Shown here one piece after another: positions 1 to 6,283 of a stretch of DNA of 23,048 nt. The DNA comes from Deltaproteobacteria bacterium (GTDB taxonomy: Bacteria > Desulfobacterota > Desulfomonilia > UBA1062), in assembly GCA_023230665.1 (NCBI GenBank), contig JALNWY010000032.1, positions 1 to 23,048 on the forward strand. Reading direction: 5' to 3'. Position 1 is the stretch's first letter; each line of letters opens with the position of its first letter. Made by a program: the position numbers and the translations under genes. The notes beneath the pieces were generated by a model. The model was not told where the DNA came from. It worked only from the letters and a program-made list of their open reading frames with translations, and ran no database searches.

Positions 1-1692
1 CAGCAGCTCAAGGCCATCAAGAAGGAGCTGGGCGACACTCAGGGAGATATCGAGGACGAGATCGAGGAATTGAAGAAAGAGCTCGAGGCCAAGGGACTGC
101 CCGAGGAGGTGAAGCGCGAGGTGGGCAAGGACGTCAAGCGCATCACCCGGATGCAGCCGGGATCGTCCGAGTACGTCACCATCCGGACCTATCTCGACTG
201 GATTCTCGACCTGCCCTGGCATGAAAAGACCGAGGACGATCTCGAGATCCAGAATGTGGAAGATATCCTCGATCAGGACCACTTTGGCCTGCGCAAGCCA
301 AAGAAGCGGATACTCGAGTACCTCTCGGTGAAGAAGCTCAAAAGCGACCTGAAAGGCCCCATCCTGTGCTTCGTGGGTCCCCCCGGGGTGGGAAAGACCT
401 CCCTTGGCAAGTCCATAGCCCGGGCCATGGGCAGAAAGTTCGTCCGCATCTCGCTCGGAGGCGTGCGTGACGAGGCCGAGATCAGAGGGCACAGGAGGAC
501 CTATATCGGCGCCATGCCCGGCAGGATCATCAACGGCATCAAGACGGCGCAGAGCACCAATCCGGTCTTCATGCTCGACGAGATCGACAAGCTCTCCCAC
601 GATATTCATGGAGATCCGGCCTCGGCCCTGCTGGAGGCCCTTGATCCTGAGCAGAACACCCACTTCGTAGACCATTATCTCAACGTGGACTACGACCTCT
701 CCCAGGTGTTTTTCATCACGACCGCCAATGTCGTCGATACCATCCCGCCTGCGCTCAGAGACCGGATGGAGATCGTGGAGATCGAGGGGTACACCCGCGA
801 GGACAAGATCCAGATCGCCCGTCACTACCTGGTCCCCCAGGAGATCGAGGCCAACGGGCTCTCAGGCCGGGAGATCGATTTTACCGAGAAGGCTGTCGAC
901 CACATCATCCGCTCCTATACCCGGGAGTCCGGGGTAAGGAATCTCAAGCGCGAGATCGCCTCCTGCCTGAGGGTGATCGCCTCCAAGGTGGCAAAACAGG
1001 GCGGAGAAAGATTCGTGGTGGACAAACCCTTTGTGGAACAGGCCCTGGGGCCTGTCCGCTTCCTTCCCGAAGCCAGGCACCGGACCCGGGTTCCGGGCGT
1101 CGCCACCGGGCTTGCCTGGACCCCCTATGGAGGGGAGATCCTCTTCGTGGAATCGGCCCTGGTGGAAGGCAAGGACGAGATGATCCTCACGGGCCAGATG
1201 GGCGAGGTGATGAAGGAATCGGCCCGGATCGCCCTGAGCATCATCAAGGGCGCGGCCCGGCCCATCCAGCAGGGCAAGGGCATCCATATCCACGTTCCTG
1301 CAGGGGCCATTCCCAAGGACGGTCCGTCCGCTGGCATCACCCTGGTGACCTCACTCATTTCGCTGGTGACCGGCAAGGTGGTTCGGGAAAACCTGGCCAT
1401 GACCGGCGAGGTCACCCTGCGGGGCGTGGTCCTGCCCGTGGGGGGCATCAAGGAGAAGGTGCTGGCGGCGCGCCGGGCCGGCATCACCGAGATCATCCTG
1501 CCCAGGATGAACGAAAAGGACCTGGGTGACATCGAGCCGGACGTGATCCAAGACCTCACGATCCACTACGTGGAAAACATCGGCGAGGTCATCGAACTGG
1601 CTTTCCCGGACGACAAGGAGGAGGTCCTTCCCCTGGTGCCGGTATTCGAGTTCAAGGACAACAGCGCAGTCAAGCCTTCGGTCAGAGTCTAG
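1..1692 (+). CDS. lon: ATP-dependent protease Lon (LonA), 3' part
   Basis: Lon unfolds and degrades damaged and regulatory proteins in the cytoplasm, using ATP. The reading frame is open from base 1, so the gene is cut by the window edge: 563 residues are visible, against about 800 in the family, and the substrate-binding N domain is missing. The visible part starts with the coiled-coil end of the N domain (QQLKAIKKELG). It continues with the AAA+ module: Walker A GPPGVGKT at bases 376-399 and Walker B VFMLDEID at 565-588. The C-terminal protease domain carries the catalytic serine in KDGPSAG (codon 1327-1329) and the partner lysine in GGIKEK (codon 1450-1452), so the enzyme looks intact. The last 11 bases overlap the convergent hemL gene. 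A TTG at base 70 is only an internal codon and not the start. Confidence 0.97.
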   Translation, partial: QQLKAIKKELGDTQGDIEDEIEELKKELEAKGLPEEVKREVGKDVKRITRMQPGSSEYVTIRTYLDWILDLPWHEKTEDDLEIQNVEDILDQDHFGLRKPKKRILEYLSVKKLKSDLKGPILCFVGPPGVGKTSLGKSIARAMGRKFVRISLGGVRDEAEIRGHRRTYIGAMPGRIINGIKTAQSTNPVFMLDEIDKLSHDIHGDPASALLEALDPEQNTHFVDHYLNVDYDLSQVFFITTANVVDTIPPALRDRMEIVEIEGYTREDKIQIARHYLVPQEIEANGLSGREIDFTEKAVDHIIRSYTRESGVRNLKREIASCLRVIASKVAKQGGERFVVDKPFVEQALGPVRFLPEARHRTRVPGVATGLAWTPYGGEILFVESALVEGKDEMILTGQMGEVMKESARIALSIIKGAARPIQQGKGIHIHVPAGAIPKDGPSAGITLVTSLISLVTGKVVRENLAMTGEVTLRGVVLPVGGIKEKVLAARRAGITEIILPRMNEKDLGDIEPDVIQDLTIHYVENIGEVIELAFPDDKEEVLPLVPVFEFKDNSAVKPSVRV

Positions 1693-2956
1693 CCATGCAC
1701 GTGCGGGCCGCATCCGCCACGGCATCGAGCACATCCGGGGTATGGGCGGCGCTCACGAACAGGGCCTCGAAGGGCGAGGGCGCGAGGTAGACTCCCTGAT
1801 CGAGCATGTGATGGAAAAACCGGGCGTACCTCTTCGCATCGCACGACATGACCTGTTCGAACGTCTCTACCGGACCTTCTGAGAAGAACACCCCGGCCAT
1901 GCTCCCCAGACGGTTGACCTTAAGAGCGATGCCTGCCTGGCGGGCGGATTCCTCCATGCTTGCCGTCAGCCCGGCCAGCGAGCTCTCCAGAGCCGGATAG
2001 GGATTTTCCCGCTTGAGCACCTTGAGCGTTGCGAGCCCGGCCGTGACAGCCACAGGATTCCCGGCAAGGGTGCCGGCCTGATAGACCGGGCCCTCGGGGG
2101 CGAGCAGGGCCATGATATCGGCCCTTCCGCCGAATGCGCCCACCGGCATTCCGCCGCCGATGATCTTGCCCAGACAGGTGAGATCGGGCCTGATGCCCGC
2201 CGTGTCCTGGTACCCGCCGTAGCAGAACCTGAAGCCCGTGATCACTTCGTCGAAGATCAGCAGGGCCCCGTGCTCCCGGGTGATTTCCCGGAGGCCCTCC
2301 AGAAAGCCCTTGCGGGGAAGCACGACATTCATGTTCCCGGCCACCGGCTCAACGATCACCGCGGCTGCCCGGGAGCCGTGTGCGGCCATGAATGCCCGGA
2401 GAGCCTCTGCGTCGTTATAGGGAAGCACGGCCGTGGTGGATGCGATGGCCCCGGGAACGCCCGAGGTATCGGGGATGCCGAAGGTGAGCGCACCTGAGCC
2501 CGCCCTGACCAGGAGGCTGTCCACGTGCCCGTGGTAGCATCCTTCGAATTTGACGATGAGATCCCTGGATGTGAATGCCCGCGCGAGCCGGACAGCGCTC
2601 ATGGTCGCCTCGGTGCCGGAGTTGACGAGCCTTACCTTGTCCATGGAGGGGACGGCCTCGCACAGCCGCTCGGCCATCTCCACCTCGAGCTCGGTGGGGG
2701 CTCCGAAGCTCATCCCTCTGCCTGCCTGTTTGCTCACCGCCTCCACCACCTCGGGATGGGAGTGCCCGAGTATCATGGGCCCCCAGGAGAGCACGTGATC
2801 GATGTATCGCTTTCCCTCGGCATCGACCAGGTAGGGACCTTTTGCCTCCCGGATAAACCTGGGCGTTCCGCCCACCCTGCCGAAGGCCCTCACCGGAGAG
2901 TTCACCCCCGAAGGGATATGCACCCTTGCCCGCTCGAAGAGCTCAGCATTCTTCAC
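1682..2956 (-). CDS. hemL: Glutamate-1-semialdehyde 2,1-aminomutase
   Basis: This PLP enzyme converts glutamate-1-semialdehyde to 5-aminolevulinate, the last step of the C5 route to the first tetrapyrrole precursor. The protein is 424 residues, the usual length. The N-terminal stretch RARVHIPSGVNSPVRAF and the substrate-loop region SGTEATMSAVRLAR are typical of the family. The PLP-binding lysine lies in LGKIIGGGMPVG at residue 264, matching the known position in the family. The start overlaps the end of ahbB by 14 bases, so the two genes are probably co-transcribed and translationally coupled. The 3' end overlaps the convergent lon gene by 11 bases, which leaves no room for a separate terminator. 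The neighbouring ahbB gene suggests this ALA feeds siroheme-dependent heme synthesis. Confidence 0.97.
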   Translation of the reverse strand: MKNAELFERARVHIPSGVNSPVRAFGRVGGTPRFIREAKGPYLVDAEGKRYIDHVLSWGPMILGHSHPEVVEAVSKQAGRGMSFGAPTELEVEMAERLCEAVPSMDKVRLVNSGTEATMSAVRLARAFTSRDLIVKFEGCYHGHVDSLLVRAGSGALTFGIPDTSGVPGAIASTTAVLPYNDAEALRAFMAAHGSRAAAVIVEPVAGNMNVVLPRKGFLEGLREITREHGALLIFDEVITGFRFCYGGYQDTAGIRPDLTCLGKIIGGGMPVGAFGGRADIMALLAPEGPVYQAGTLAGNPVAVTAGLATLKVLKRENPYPALESSLAGLTASMEESARQAGIALKVNRLGSMAGVFFSEGPVETFEQVMSCDAKRYARFFHHMLDQGVYLAPSPFEALFVSAAHTPDVLDAVADAARTCMARL

Positions 2957-3431
2957 CGCTTTCCTCCCTGATATAATTCACGGATGATTTCTTCAGTTCT
3001 CTGAGGCTCCAGTACACCCGGTACCTGCCGATGTTGAGCGCGGACGAGATATCCCTGATGATCCGGAGGACCCCGTCGTCCGTCCTGCCGTGGATCATGG
3101 AAAAAAGATTGAATTCACCGAAGCCGGGGCGCTCGTAGCAGTGGGAGATCTCCTGCCGGCAAGCAAGCTCGCGCCCGATCCGGTCGACCTGGTCTTCGGG
3201 CACGGCCCACACGACCATGGCCCCGGAGGAAAAGCCTGCCTTACGGTGGCGCAGTATGGCCTTGACGCTCCGGATGATCCCCCGCTGATTGAGCAGCTCG
3301 AGCCGGGAGATGAGCTCCTCCGGTTCGATGCCGAGGGCCTTGGCCCAGGCATCGAAAGGCCTCTTCCCCGCCGGCAGGTCATCCTGGACGAATTCGAGGA
3401 GTTTCCTGTCAATCCCGTTGATTCTCTTCAT
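2943..3431 (-). CDS. ahbB: AsnC/Lrp-type siroheme decarboxylase, AhbB-like
   Basis: The 162-residue protein has an AsnC/Lrp layout: an N-terminal winged helix-turn-helix (about residues 1-60, including ELISRLELLNQRGIIRSV) and a C-terminal alpha/beta domain. The stretches ILRHRKAGFSSGAMVVWAVP and ISHCYERPGFGEFNLFSMIHG are characteristic of the AhbA/AhbB (NirD/L/G/H) decarboxylases. These convert siroheme to 12,18-didecarboxysiroheme on the alternative heme route of sulfate reducers and related anaerobes. The HCYxRP context fits AhbB better than AhbA, but the assignment to one subunit is inferred. The partner gene is not in this window. No good Shine-Dalgarno sequence precedes the ATG. The only promoter-like match ends right at the start codon, so the transcript may be leaderless. 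hemL follows with a 14-base overlap. Confidence 0.8.
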   Translation of the reverse strand: MKRINGIDRKLLEFVQDDLPAGKRPFDAWAKALGIEPEELISRLELLNQRGIIRSVKAILRHRKAGFSSGAMVVWAVPEDQVDRIGRELACRQEISHCYERPGFGEFNLFSMIHGRTDDGVLRIIRDISSALNIGRYRVYWSLRELKKSSVNYIREESGEEC

Positions 3432-3438
3432 GGTGAAG

Positions 3439-3468
3439 AATCTACACCAATTCCCTGAAAAGGTTCAA
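3439..3468 (-). promoter_or_regulatory. Possible sigma-70 type promoter for ahbB-hemL
   Basis: On the minus strand TTGAAC (3463-3468) lies 18 bases upstream of TAGATT (3439-3444). The match is moderate (TAGATT fits TATAAT at four of six positions). Transcription would begin at about 3432, next to the ATG at 3431, which would explain the lack of a ribosome binding site. This is inference from sequence only. Confidence 0.35.
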
Positions 3469-3470
3469 CC

Positions 3471-3497
3471 CTGAAGCCCTCGACCTCGAGCCTTCAG
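3471..3497. repeat. 27-base imperfect palindrome between ahbB and atpZ
   Basis: The outer arms CTGAAG (3471-3476) and CTTCAG (3492-3497) are perfect inverted repeats. The interior CTCGA and TCGAG are also complementary, which gives dyad symmetry across the whole element. It sits in the divergent intergenic region, just upstream of the ahbB promoter candidate and about 55 bases upstream of the atpZ -35 box. An operator is the most natural reading; no T-run follows, so a terminator is unlikely. Confidence 0.4.
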
Positions 3498-3552
3498 AGG
3501 ACCGAGGCCGCACCGGATACCCCCCGGCAAGCCCCTTTCAATAAAAACTCAC

Positions 3553-3581
3553 TTGCATTATGAATCGCTATTCAGTAATAT
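3553..3581 (+). promoter_or_regulatory. Sigma-70 type promoter of the atpZ-atpI-atpB cluster
   Basis: TTGCAT (3553-3558) is followed after exactly 17 bases by TAATAT (3576-3581), a close match to the -35/-10 consensus. Transcription would begin near 3588, leaving a leader of about 26 bases before the ATG at 3614. An upstream in-frame ATG at 3560 lies inside this promoter and would not be on the transcript, which supports the shorter start of atpZ. Confidence 0.6.
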
Positions 3582-3613
3582 GCCTACTCGTCGATAACCC
3601 GGGGCATAGGAAA

Positions 3614-3865
3614 ATGAACGATAAAGATAAGAAAAAGATGTATCTCACGGTTGCTGATTTGAGCACCATGGGAATCGCCATGGTGCTGTGCATCGTTCTT
3701 GGCCTGGCGGCAGGCTTCTATCTTGACAAAACGTTCGGGACAGAGCCCATCCTGACCCTGGTGTTCATCTTCGGCGGCATCCTCGCCGGGTTCCGGATCA
3801 TGTACAAGACCTACATGAGGTTCTTCAACGAAGAAGGGAAGTCCGATGGTCCCGATCACGGGTAA
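3614..3865 (+). CDS. atpZ: AtpZ/AtpI-family membrane protein of the ATP synthase cluster
   Basis: The protein is 83 residues from the chosen ATG. It has a charged N-terminus (MNDKDKKKMYL), a first membrane segment (GIAMVLCIVLGLAAGFYL), then LDKTFGTEP, a second membrane segment (ILTLVFIFGGILAGFRI) and a YKTYMRF tail. The pattern LDKxxGTxPxxTLxxxxxGxxAGFR is typical of the small AtpZ/AtpI family encoded at the head of F-type ATP synthase gene sets. A role in c-ring assembly or cation transport has been proposed for this family. The start at 3614 is preceded by a short AGG element and lies downstream of a good promoter. The in-frame start at 3560 would add 18 residues unlike the family. The 3' end overlaps atpI by 20 bases. 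Confidence 0.8.
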   Translation: MNDKDKKKMYLTVADLSTMGIAMVLCIVLGLAAGFYLDKTFGTEPILTLVFIFGGILAGFRIMYKTYMRFFNEEGKSDGPDHG

Positions 3866-4232
3866 AGACCCCGTACAGAAGCGCATCGAACTCATCTCTG
3901 TGGGCATCTGGCTTTTGCTGTGCCTGGCGAGTCTCCTTGTCCTGGGCAGGCACTTCGCCTCCGGGGTCTTTATCGGCGGGGTGGTGTGCATGATCAATTA
4001 CCAGTGGCTCTACCGGCATGCCAGGGCTGCTGTCACGCTTACCGCCCGGCAGGGAAGGTCGTTCATGGCCAGACGCTACTTCATCAGACTGCTCACCATG
4101 GGCGCTGTCCTCTACCTGTTGATCGCCTATGCAAAAGTGGATATTATCGGGCTTCTGCTCGGGTTGTCCGTCATTATCCTGGGTATCATGAGCTATGCGT
4201 GTTTCACGTATATTTTTGAGGGAGGGAACTGA
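3846..4232 (+). CDS. atpI: ATP synthase subunit I (AtpI)
   Basis: This 128-residue protein has four predicted membrane segments: about ISVGIWLLLCLASLLVLG, FASGVFIGGVVCMINYQW, LLTMGAVLYLLIAYAKV and IIGLLLGLSVIILGIMSY. The layout and the GGxxxxxNxxW element are typical of the ATP synthase I protein family, a non-stoichiometric assembly factor that helps form the F0 c-ring. Identity rests mostly on size, topology and position between atpZ and atpB, because the family is weakly conserved. It overlaps atpZ by 20 bases and ends 1 base before the ATG of atpB, so translational coupling is likely. The strong ribosome binding site of atpB lies within its last codons. Confidence 0.8.
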   Translation: MVPITGKDPVQKRIELISVGIWLLLCLASLLVLGRHFASGVFIGGVVCMINYQWLYRHARAAVTLTARQGRSFMARRYFIRLLTMGAVLYLLIAYAKVDIIGLLLGLSVIILGIMSYACFTYIFEGGN

Positions 4233-4233
4233 T

Positions 4234-4941
4234 ATGGAACACGGCTTTCTTATCTTGGATTTCATCAACAAACCTCTGTACCATTTCCTGCACGAGCACT
4301 TCAACCTCACCGACGGCAACCACATGGTCCAGGTCACCTTCACGTGGTTCTACATGATCGTCATCATCCTGCTGTCGTTCCTCGTGGCGCGAAACATCAA
4401 GCTGGTGCCCGGAAGGCTTCAGAACTTCCTCGAGGTGGTGATCGGCGGGCTCAAGGGGTTGCTGGTGGACACCATGGGCGAGAAGGGGATGATCTTTTTC
4501 CCGCTCATGGCCACGATCTTCCTCTTTATCCTGGTATGCAATGTGGGCGGCATCATCCCGGGGTTCTATTCTCCCACCGCCAATCTCAACACCAACCTCT
4601 CCATGGCGCTGACAGTCTTTCTTCTCACCCACATCATCGGCGTGAAGGTCCATGGTGCAAAATATATCAAGCAGTTCTTCGGGCCTGTCTGGTGGATGGC
4701 GCCCATCATGTTCCCCGTGGAGGTGATCGGGCACCTGGCCAGGCCCCTTTCCCTGACCATGCGGCTTTTCGGAAACATCTTCGGCGAGGACCTCGTTCTC
4801 ATCGTGCTGCTTTTCCTCGTTCCCTTCCTGATGCCCATCCCCATGCTCGTGCTCATGCTCTTCACCGCTCTCCTCCAGGCCTTTGTATTCACCCTGCTCG
4901 CAATGATGTACATCAGCGGAGCAATGGAGGAGGGGCACTAG
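4234..4941 (+). CDS. atpB: ATP synthase F0 subunit a
   Basis: Subunit a forms the two half-channels that carry ions to and from the c-ring. The protein is 235 residues with about five to six membrane segments. The key helix reads RPLSLTMRLFGNIFGED, in which the essential arginine is residue 177 (codon 4762-4764). The segment GGIIPGFYSPTANLNTNLSM is a standard family element. The ATG at 4234 is preceded by GAGGGAGGG at good spacing. An in-frame ATG at 4195 lies within atpI and lacks such a site. The gene is separated from atpE by 127 bases carrying two hairpins. Confidence 0.95.
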   Translation: MEHGFLILDFINKPLYHFLHEHFNLTDGNHMVQVTFTWFYMIVIILLSFLVARNIKLVPGRLQNFLEVVIGGLKGLLVDTMGEKGMIFFPLMATIFLFILVCNVGGIIPGFYSPTANLNTNLSMALTVFLLTHIIGVKVHGAKYIKQFFGPVWWMAPIMFPVEVIGHLARPLSLTMRLFGNIFGEDLVLIVLLFLVPFLMPIPMLVLMLFTALLQAFVFTLLAMMYISGAMEEGH

Positions 4942-4957
4942 GCAACGATCCATGCTT

Positions 4958-4988
4958 CCGGTGATAGGTCCGATTATCGCTGCACCGG
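4958..4988 (+). other. Hairpin 1 in the atpB-atpE gap
   Basis: CCGGTG (4958-4963) and CACCGG (4983-4988) are perfect inverted repeats. Inside them ATA and TAT can also pair, next to a small bulge. The hairpin lies 16 bases after the atpB stop codon. It has no T-run and may protect the 3' end of the upstream message or act together with the next hairpin. Confidence 0.45.
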
Positions 4989-4991
4989 AGA

Positions 4992-5030
4992 AAAAAGCTG
5001 GTAGGGCATGCGGTTGCTCGCCAGCTTTTT
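4992..5030 (+). terminator. Terminator-like hairpin 2 between atpB and atpE
   Basis: AAAAAGCTGG (4992-5001) pairs perfectly with CCAGCTTTTT (5021-5030), a 10-base stem with a 19-base loop. The stem ends in an A-tract on one side and a T-tract on the other, so it could act as a weak intrinsic terminator on either strand. Located inside an operon, it more likely lets part of the transcripts through, or separates two mRNA species. The loop is long for a strong terminator. Confidence 0.5.
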
Positions 5031-5068
5031 CATATATGGCGCTGAAAACAAAATATTAGGAGGATCTT

Positions 5069-5422
5069 ATGAAAAAGGTTTTGTATTCTTTGGGGGCTTC
5101 GGTTTTCTTCATGTTGGTCTTTGCAGCCATGGCCTTCGCCCAGGAGGGTGGCGCAAGTCCTGAGGCAATTCAGTTCTTCAGCTGGGTCGCCGTTGCCGCC
5201 GGCCTCGGCATGGGCATCGCAGCCGTGGGCACCGGTATCGGCCAGGGTCACGGCGTGCAGGGGGCATGCGACGGCATCGCCCGGAATCCCGAGGCATCGG
5301 GCAAGATACTGACCGCGCTCATCCTCGGTCTGGCCATGATCGAATCTCTGGCCATTTACGCGCTCGTTATAGCGCTCATCCTGCTCTACGCAAACCCTTT
5401 CCTTCAGTACATCCTGGGATAA
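5069..5422 (+). CDS. atpE: ATP synthase F0 subunit c with signal-peptide-like N-terminus
   Basis: Subunit c forms the rotating proteolipid ring of ATP synthase. The protein is 117 residues, longer than the usual 75-90, because it begins with a signal-peptide-like segment (MKKVLYSLGA, then a hydrophobic core ending MAFA, likely cut after residue 24). The two membrane helices follow, joined by the polar loop ARNPEAS (71-77). The ion-carrying glutamate is Glu92 in AMIESLAIYALV. Gln59 (in GIGQG), Ser93 and Tyr97 occupy positions used as Na+ ligands in Na+-type rings, but other ligand positions differ, so the coupling ion cannot be decided here. AGGAGG with 5-base spacing supports the start. No atpF or F1 gene follows; the cluster ends in a hairpin. 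Confidence 0.95.
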   Translation: MKKVLYSLGASVFFMLVFAAMAFAQEGGASPEAIQFFSWVAVAAGLGMGIAAVGTGIGQGHGVQGACDGIARNPEASGKILTALILGLAMIESLAIYALVIALILLYANPFLQYILG

Positions 5423-5436
5423 GAAGAGAGAAGGCC

Positions 5437-5490
5437 CGGGGCAGCCTCTGACAGGAGGCTGCCCCGCTGGAAGCAAAAGGGCAGCCTTTT
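5437..5490 (+). terminator. Terminator structure after atpE
   Basis: A 12-base perfect stem (5437-5448 with 5455-5466; core GGGGCAGCCTC / GAGGCTGCCCC) with a 6-base loop starts 14 bases after the atpE stop. A second small hairpin follows (AAAAGG 5475-5480 with CCTTTT 5485-5490, loop GCAG), and then T-rich sequence with a run of Ts near 5499. The first stem lacks an immediate U-tract, so termination may need both hairpins. Confidence 0.65.
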
Positions 5491-5746
5491 CCTTTCGATT
5501 TTTTTCTCCAGCAGAGCCGCAGGAAATCAGACCGCTTCTGTTTGAAAAACCGTATTCCCGTGTCCGGATGGAGACGCATGCCCCATACGAAAGGCAGCCG
5601 ATTGTCTCAAAAAGCACAGGTTCACCGGGTGCTAGGAATAGTCCCTGAGCCGGCCGGGGCTGAGACACGCCGGTTCTGCCCCGGTTGCTTTATCCCCGGG
5701 CCCTTCCCCGGTCCACCCGGCGGGGTTCAGGAAATTTCTCGGGACC
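5491..5746. other. Non-coding gap between the atp cluster and the flagellar block
   Basis: Open frames crossing this stretch have no ribosome binding site or recognisable product. It contains GC-rich inverted repeats, for example CCGGGGC (5654-5660) with GCCCCGG (5678-5684). An alternative pairing, GAGCCGGC with GCCGGTTC, involves nearby bases. Short words resemble parts of thiamine and cobalamin riboswitches, but neither core is complete. A structured RNA or simply the 3' region between convergent genes are both possible. Confidence 0.3.
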
Positions 5747-5986
5747 TCACATGCCGATGAGGGCCTTGACCTTGTTTCTCCTCTCGTCATCCGAGAAAAG
5801 GAACACAAGGACGCCCCCTGTGACTGCAGCGAGTGAAAGCGGCTTGAACAGAAACCGTAAGACCGACCTGACGAGAGACATCACCCCCCCGATGATGCCG
5901 AAGATGACGATGTCGGCGAGGATGAACTTGACGAGCTTGAACGGAAAAAGAATTGCACCCGTGATGAAGCGGAAAAGAAAACCCAT
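5747..5986 (-). CDS. Small membrane protein of unknown function
   Basis: I do not recognise this 79-residue protein. It has two to three hydrophobic stretches (FRFITGAILFPFKLVKFILA, DIVIFGIIGGVMSLVRSVL, and PLSLAAVTGGVLVFLF), basic residues between them and a charged tail (SDDERRNKVKALIGM). A membrane location with two or three short segments is therefore likely. It is probably a real gene: AGGAGG stands 7 bases before the ATG, and a promoter match lies just upstream at 6019-6047. It follows csrA by 57 bases on the same strand but seems able to be transcribed alone. Its closest neighbours are flagellar and regulatory genes, which gives no firm clue to its job. Confidence 0.75.
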   Translation of the reverse strand: MGFLFRFITGAILFPFKLVKFILADIVIFGIIGGVMSLVRSVLRFLFKPLSLAAVTGGVLVFLFSDDERRNKVKALIGM

Positions 5987-6018
5987 GAAAGGTACCTCCT
6001 GTGTTTACTCTATTCTTA

Positions 6019-6047
6019 AATATAGTCTTCCGGCTACCGGGCCTCAA
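6019..6047 (-). promoter_or_regulatory. Promoter of the 79-residue membrane protein gene
   Basis: On the minus strand TTGAGG (6042-6047) is followed after 17 bases by TATATT (6019-6024). The -35 box overlaps the csrA stop codon. Transcription would begin near 6012, giving a leader of about 26 bases that includes the AGGAGG ribosome binding site. Confidence 0.5.
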
Positions 6048-6283
6048 GAACTCTTCTTGATCATGATGAGCTCTTGAGCGGCGCCGAGGGAATCCTTAGT
6101 AACGAGCGCTGCGCGCCGGTTTTCCTCCTGGATCTTGAGATAGATCTCTTCGCGGTGTACTTCGACGTTCTTCGGGGCCTGAATGCCCAGCTTGACCTGG
6201 GTCCCCTTGATCTCCACGATGGAGATCCGGATATCGTCTCCTATGGCTACGGTTTCTCCCACTTTTCGGGTGAGTATCAGCAA
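6044..6283 (-). CDS. csrA: Carbon storage regulator CsrA
   Basis: CsrA is a dimeric RNA-binding protein that blocks or modulates translation of mRNAs carrying GGA motifs; in many flagellated bacteria it controls flagellin synthesis. The 79-residue protein begins MLILTRKVGETVAIGDDIRI and contains the RNA-contacting region GIQAPKNVEVHREEIY, including the conserved VHREE. The tail is longer than in the 61-residue E. coli protein. The start codon is TTG (6281-6283), since the invariant N-terminus begins there. An ATG four bases upstream (6285-6287) is in another frame. The leader has a G-rich Shine-Dalgarno run (AGGGGGGGA) that includes a GGA, so autoregulation is possible. It lies 48 bases after flgK, with no flgL or fliW between them. 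Confidence 0.95.
   Translation of the reverse strand: MLILTRKVGETVAIGDDIRISIVEIKGTQVKLGIQAPKNVEVHREEIYLKIQEENRRAALVTKDSLGAAQELIMIKKSS

Noticed and set aside
3560..3613. Upstream in-frame ATG for atpZ
   Set aside because: It falls inside the promoter spacer, has no ribosome binding site and would add residues unlike the family.
5600..5690. Words resembling thiamine (GGGCTGAGA) or cobalamin riboswitches
   Set aside because: The remaining conserved core elements are absent on both strands, and no fitting gene lies downstream.
5542..5760. 72-codon open frame after the atpE terminator
   Set aside because: No ribosome binding site, unusual composition and no known domain; it converges on a better-supported gene.
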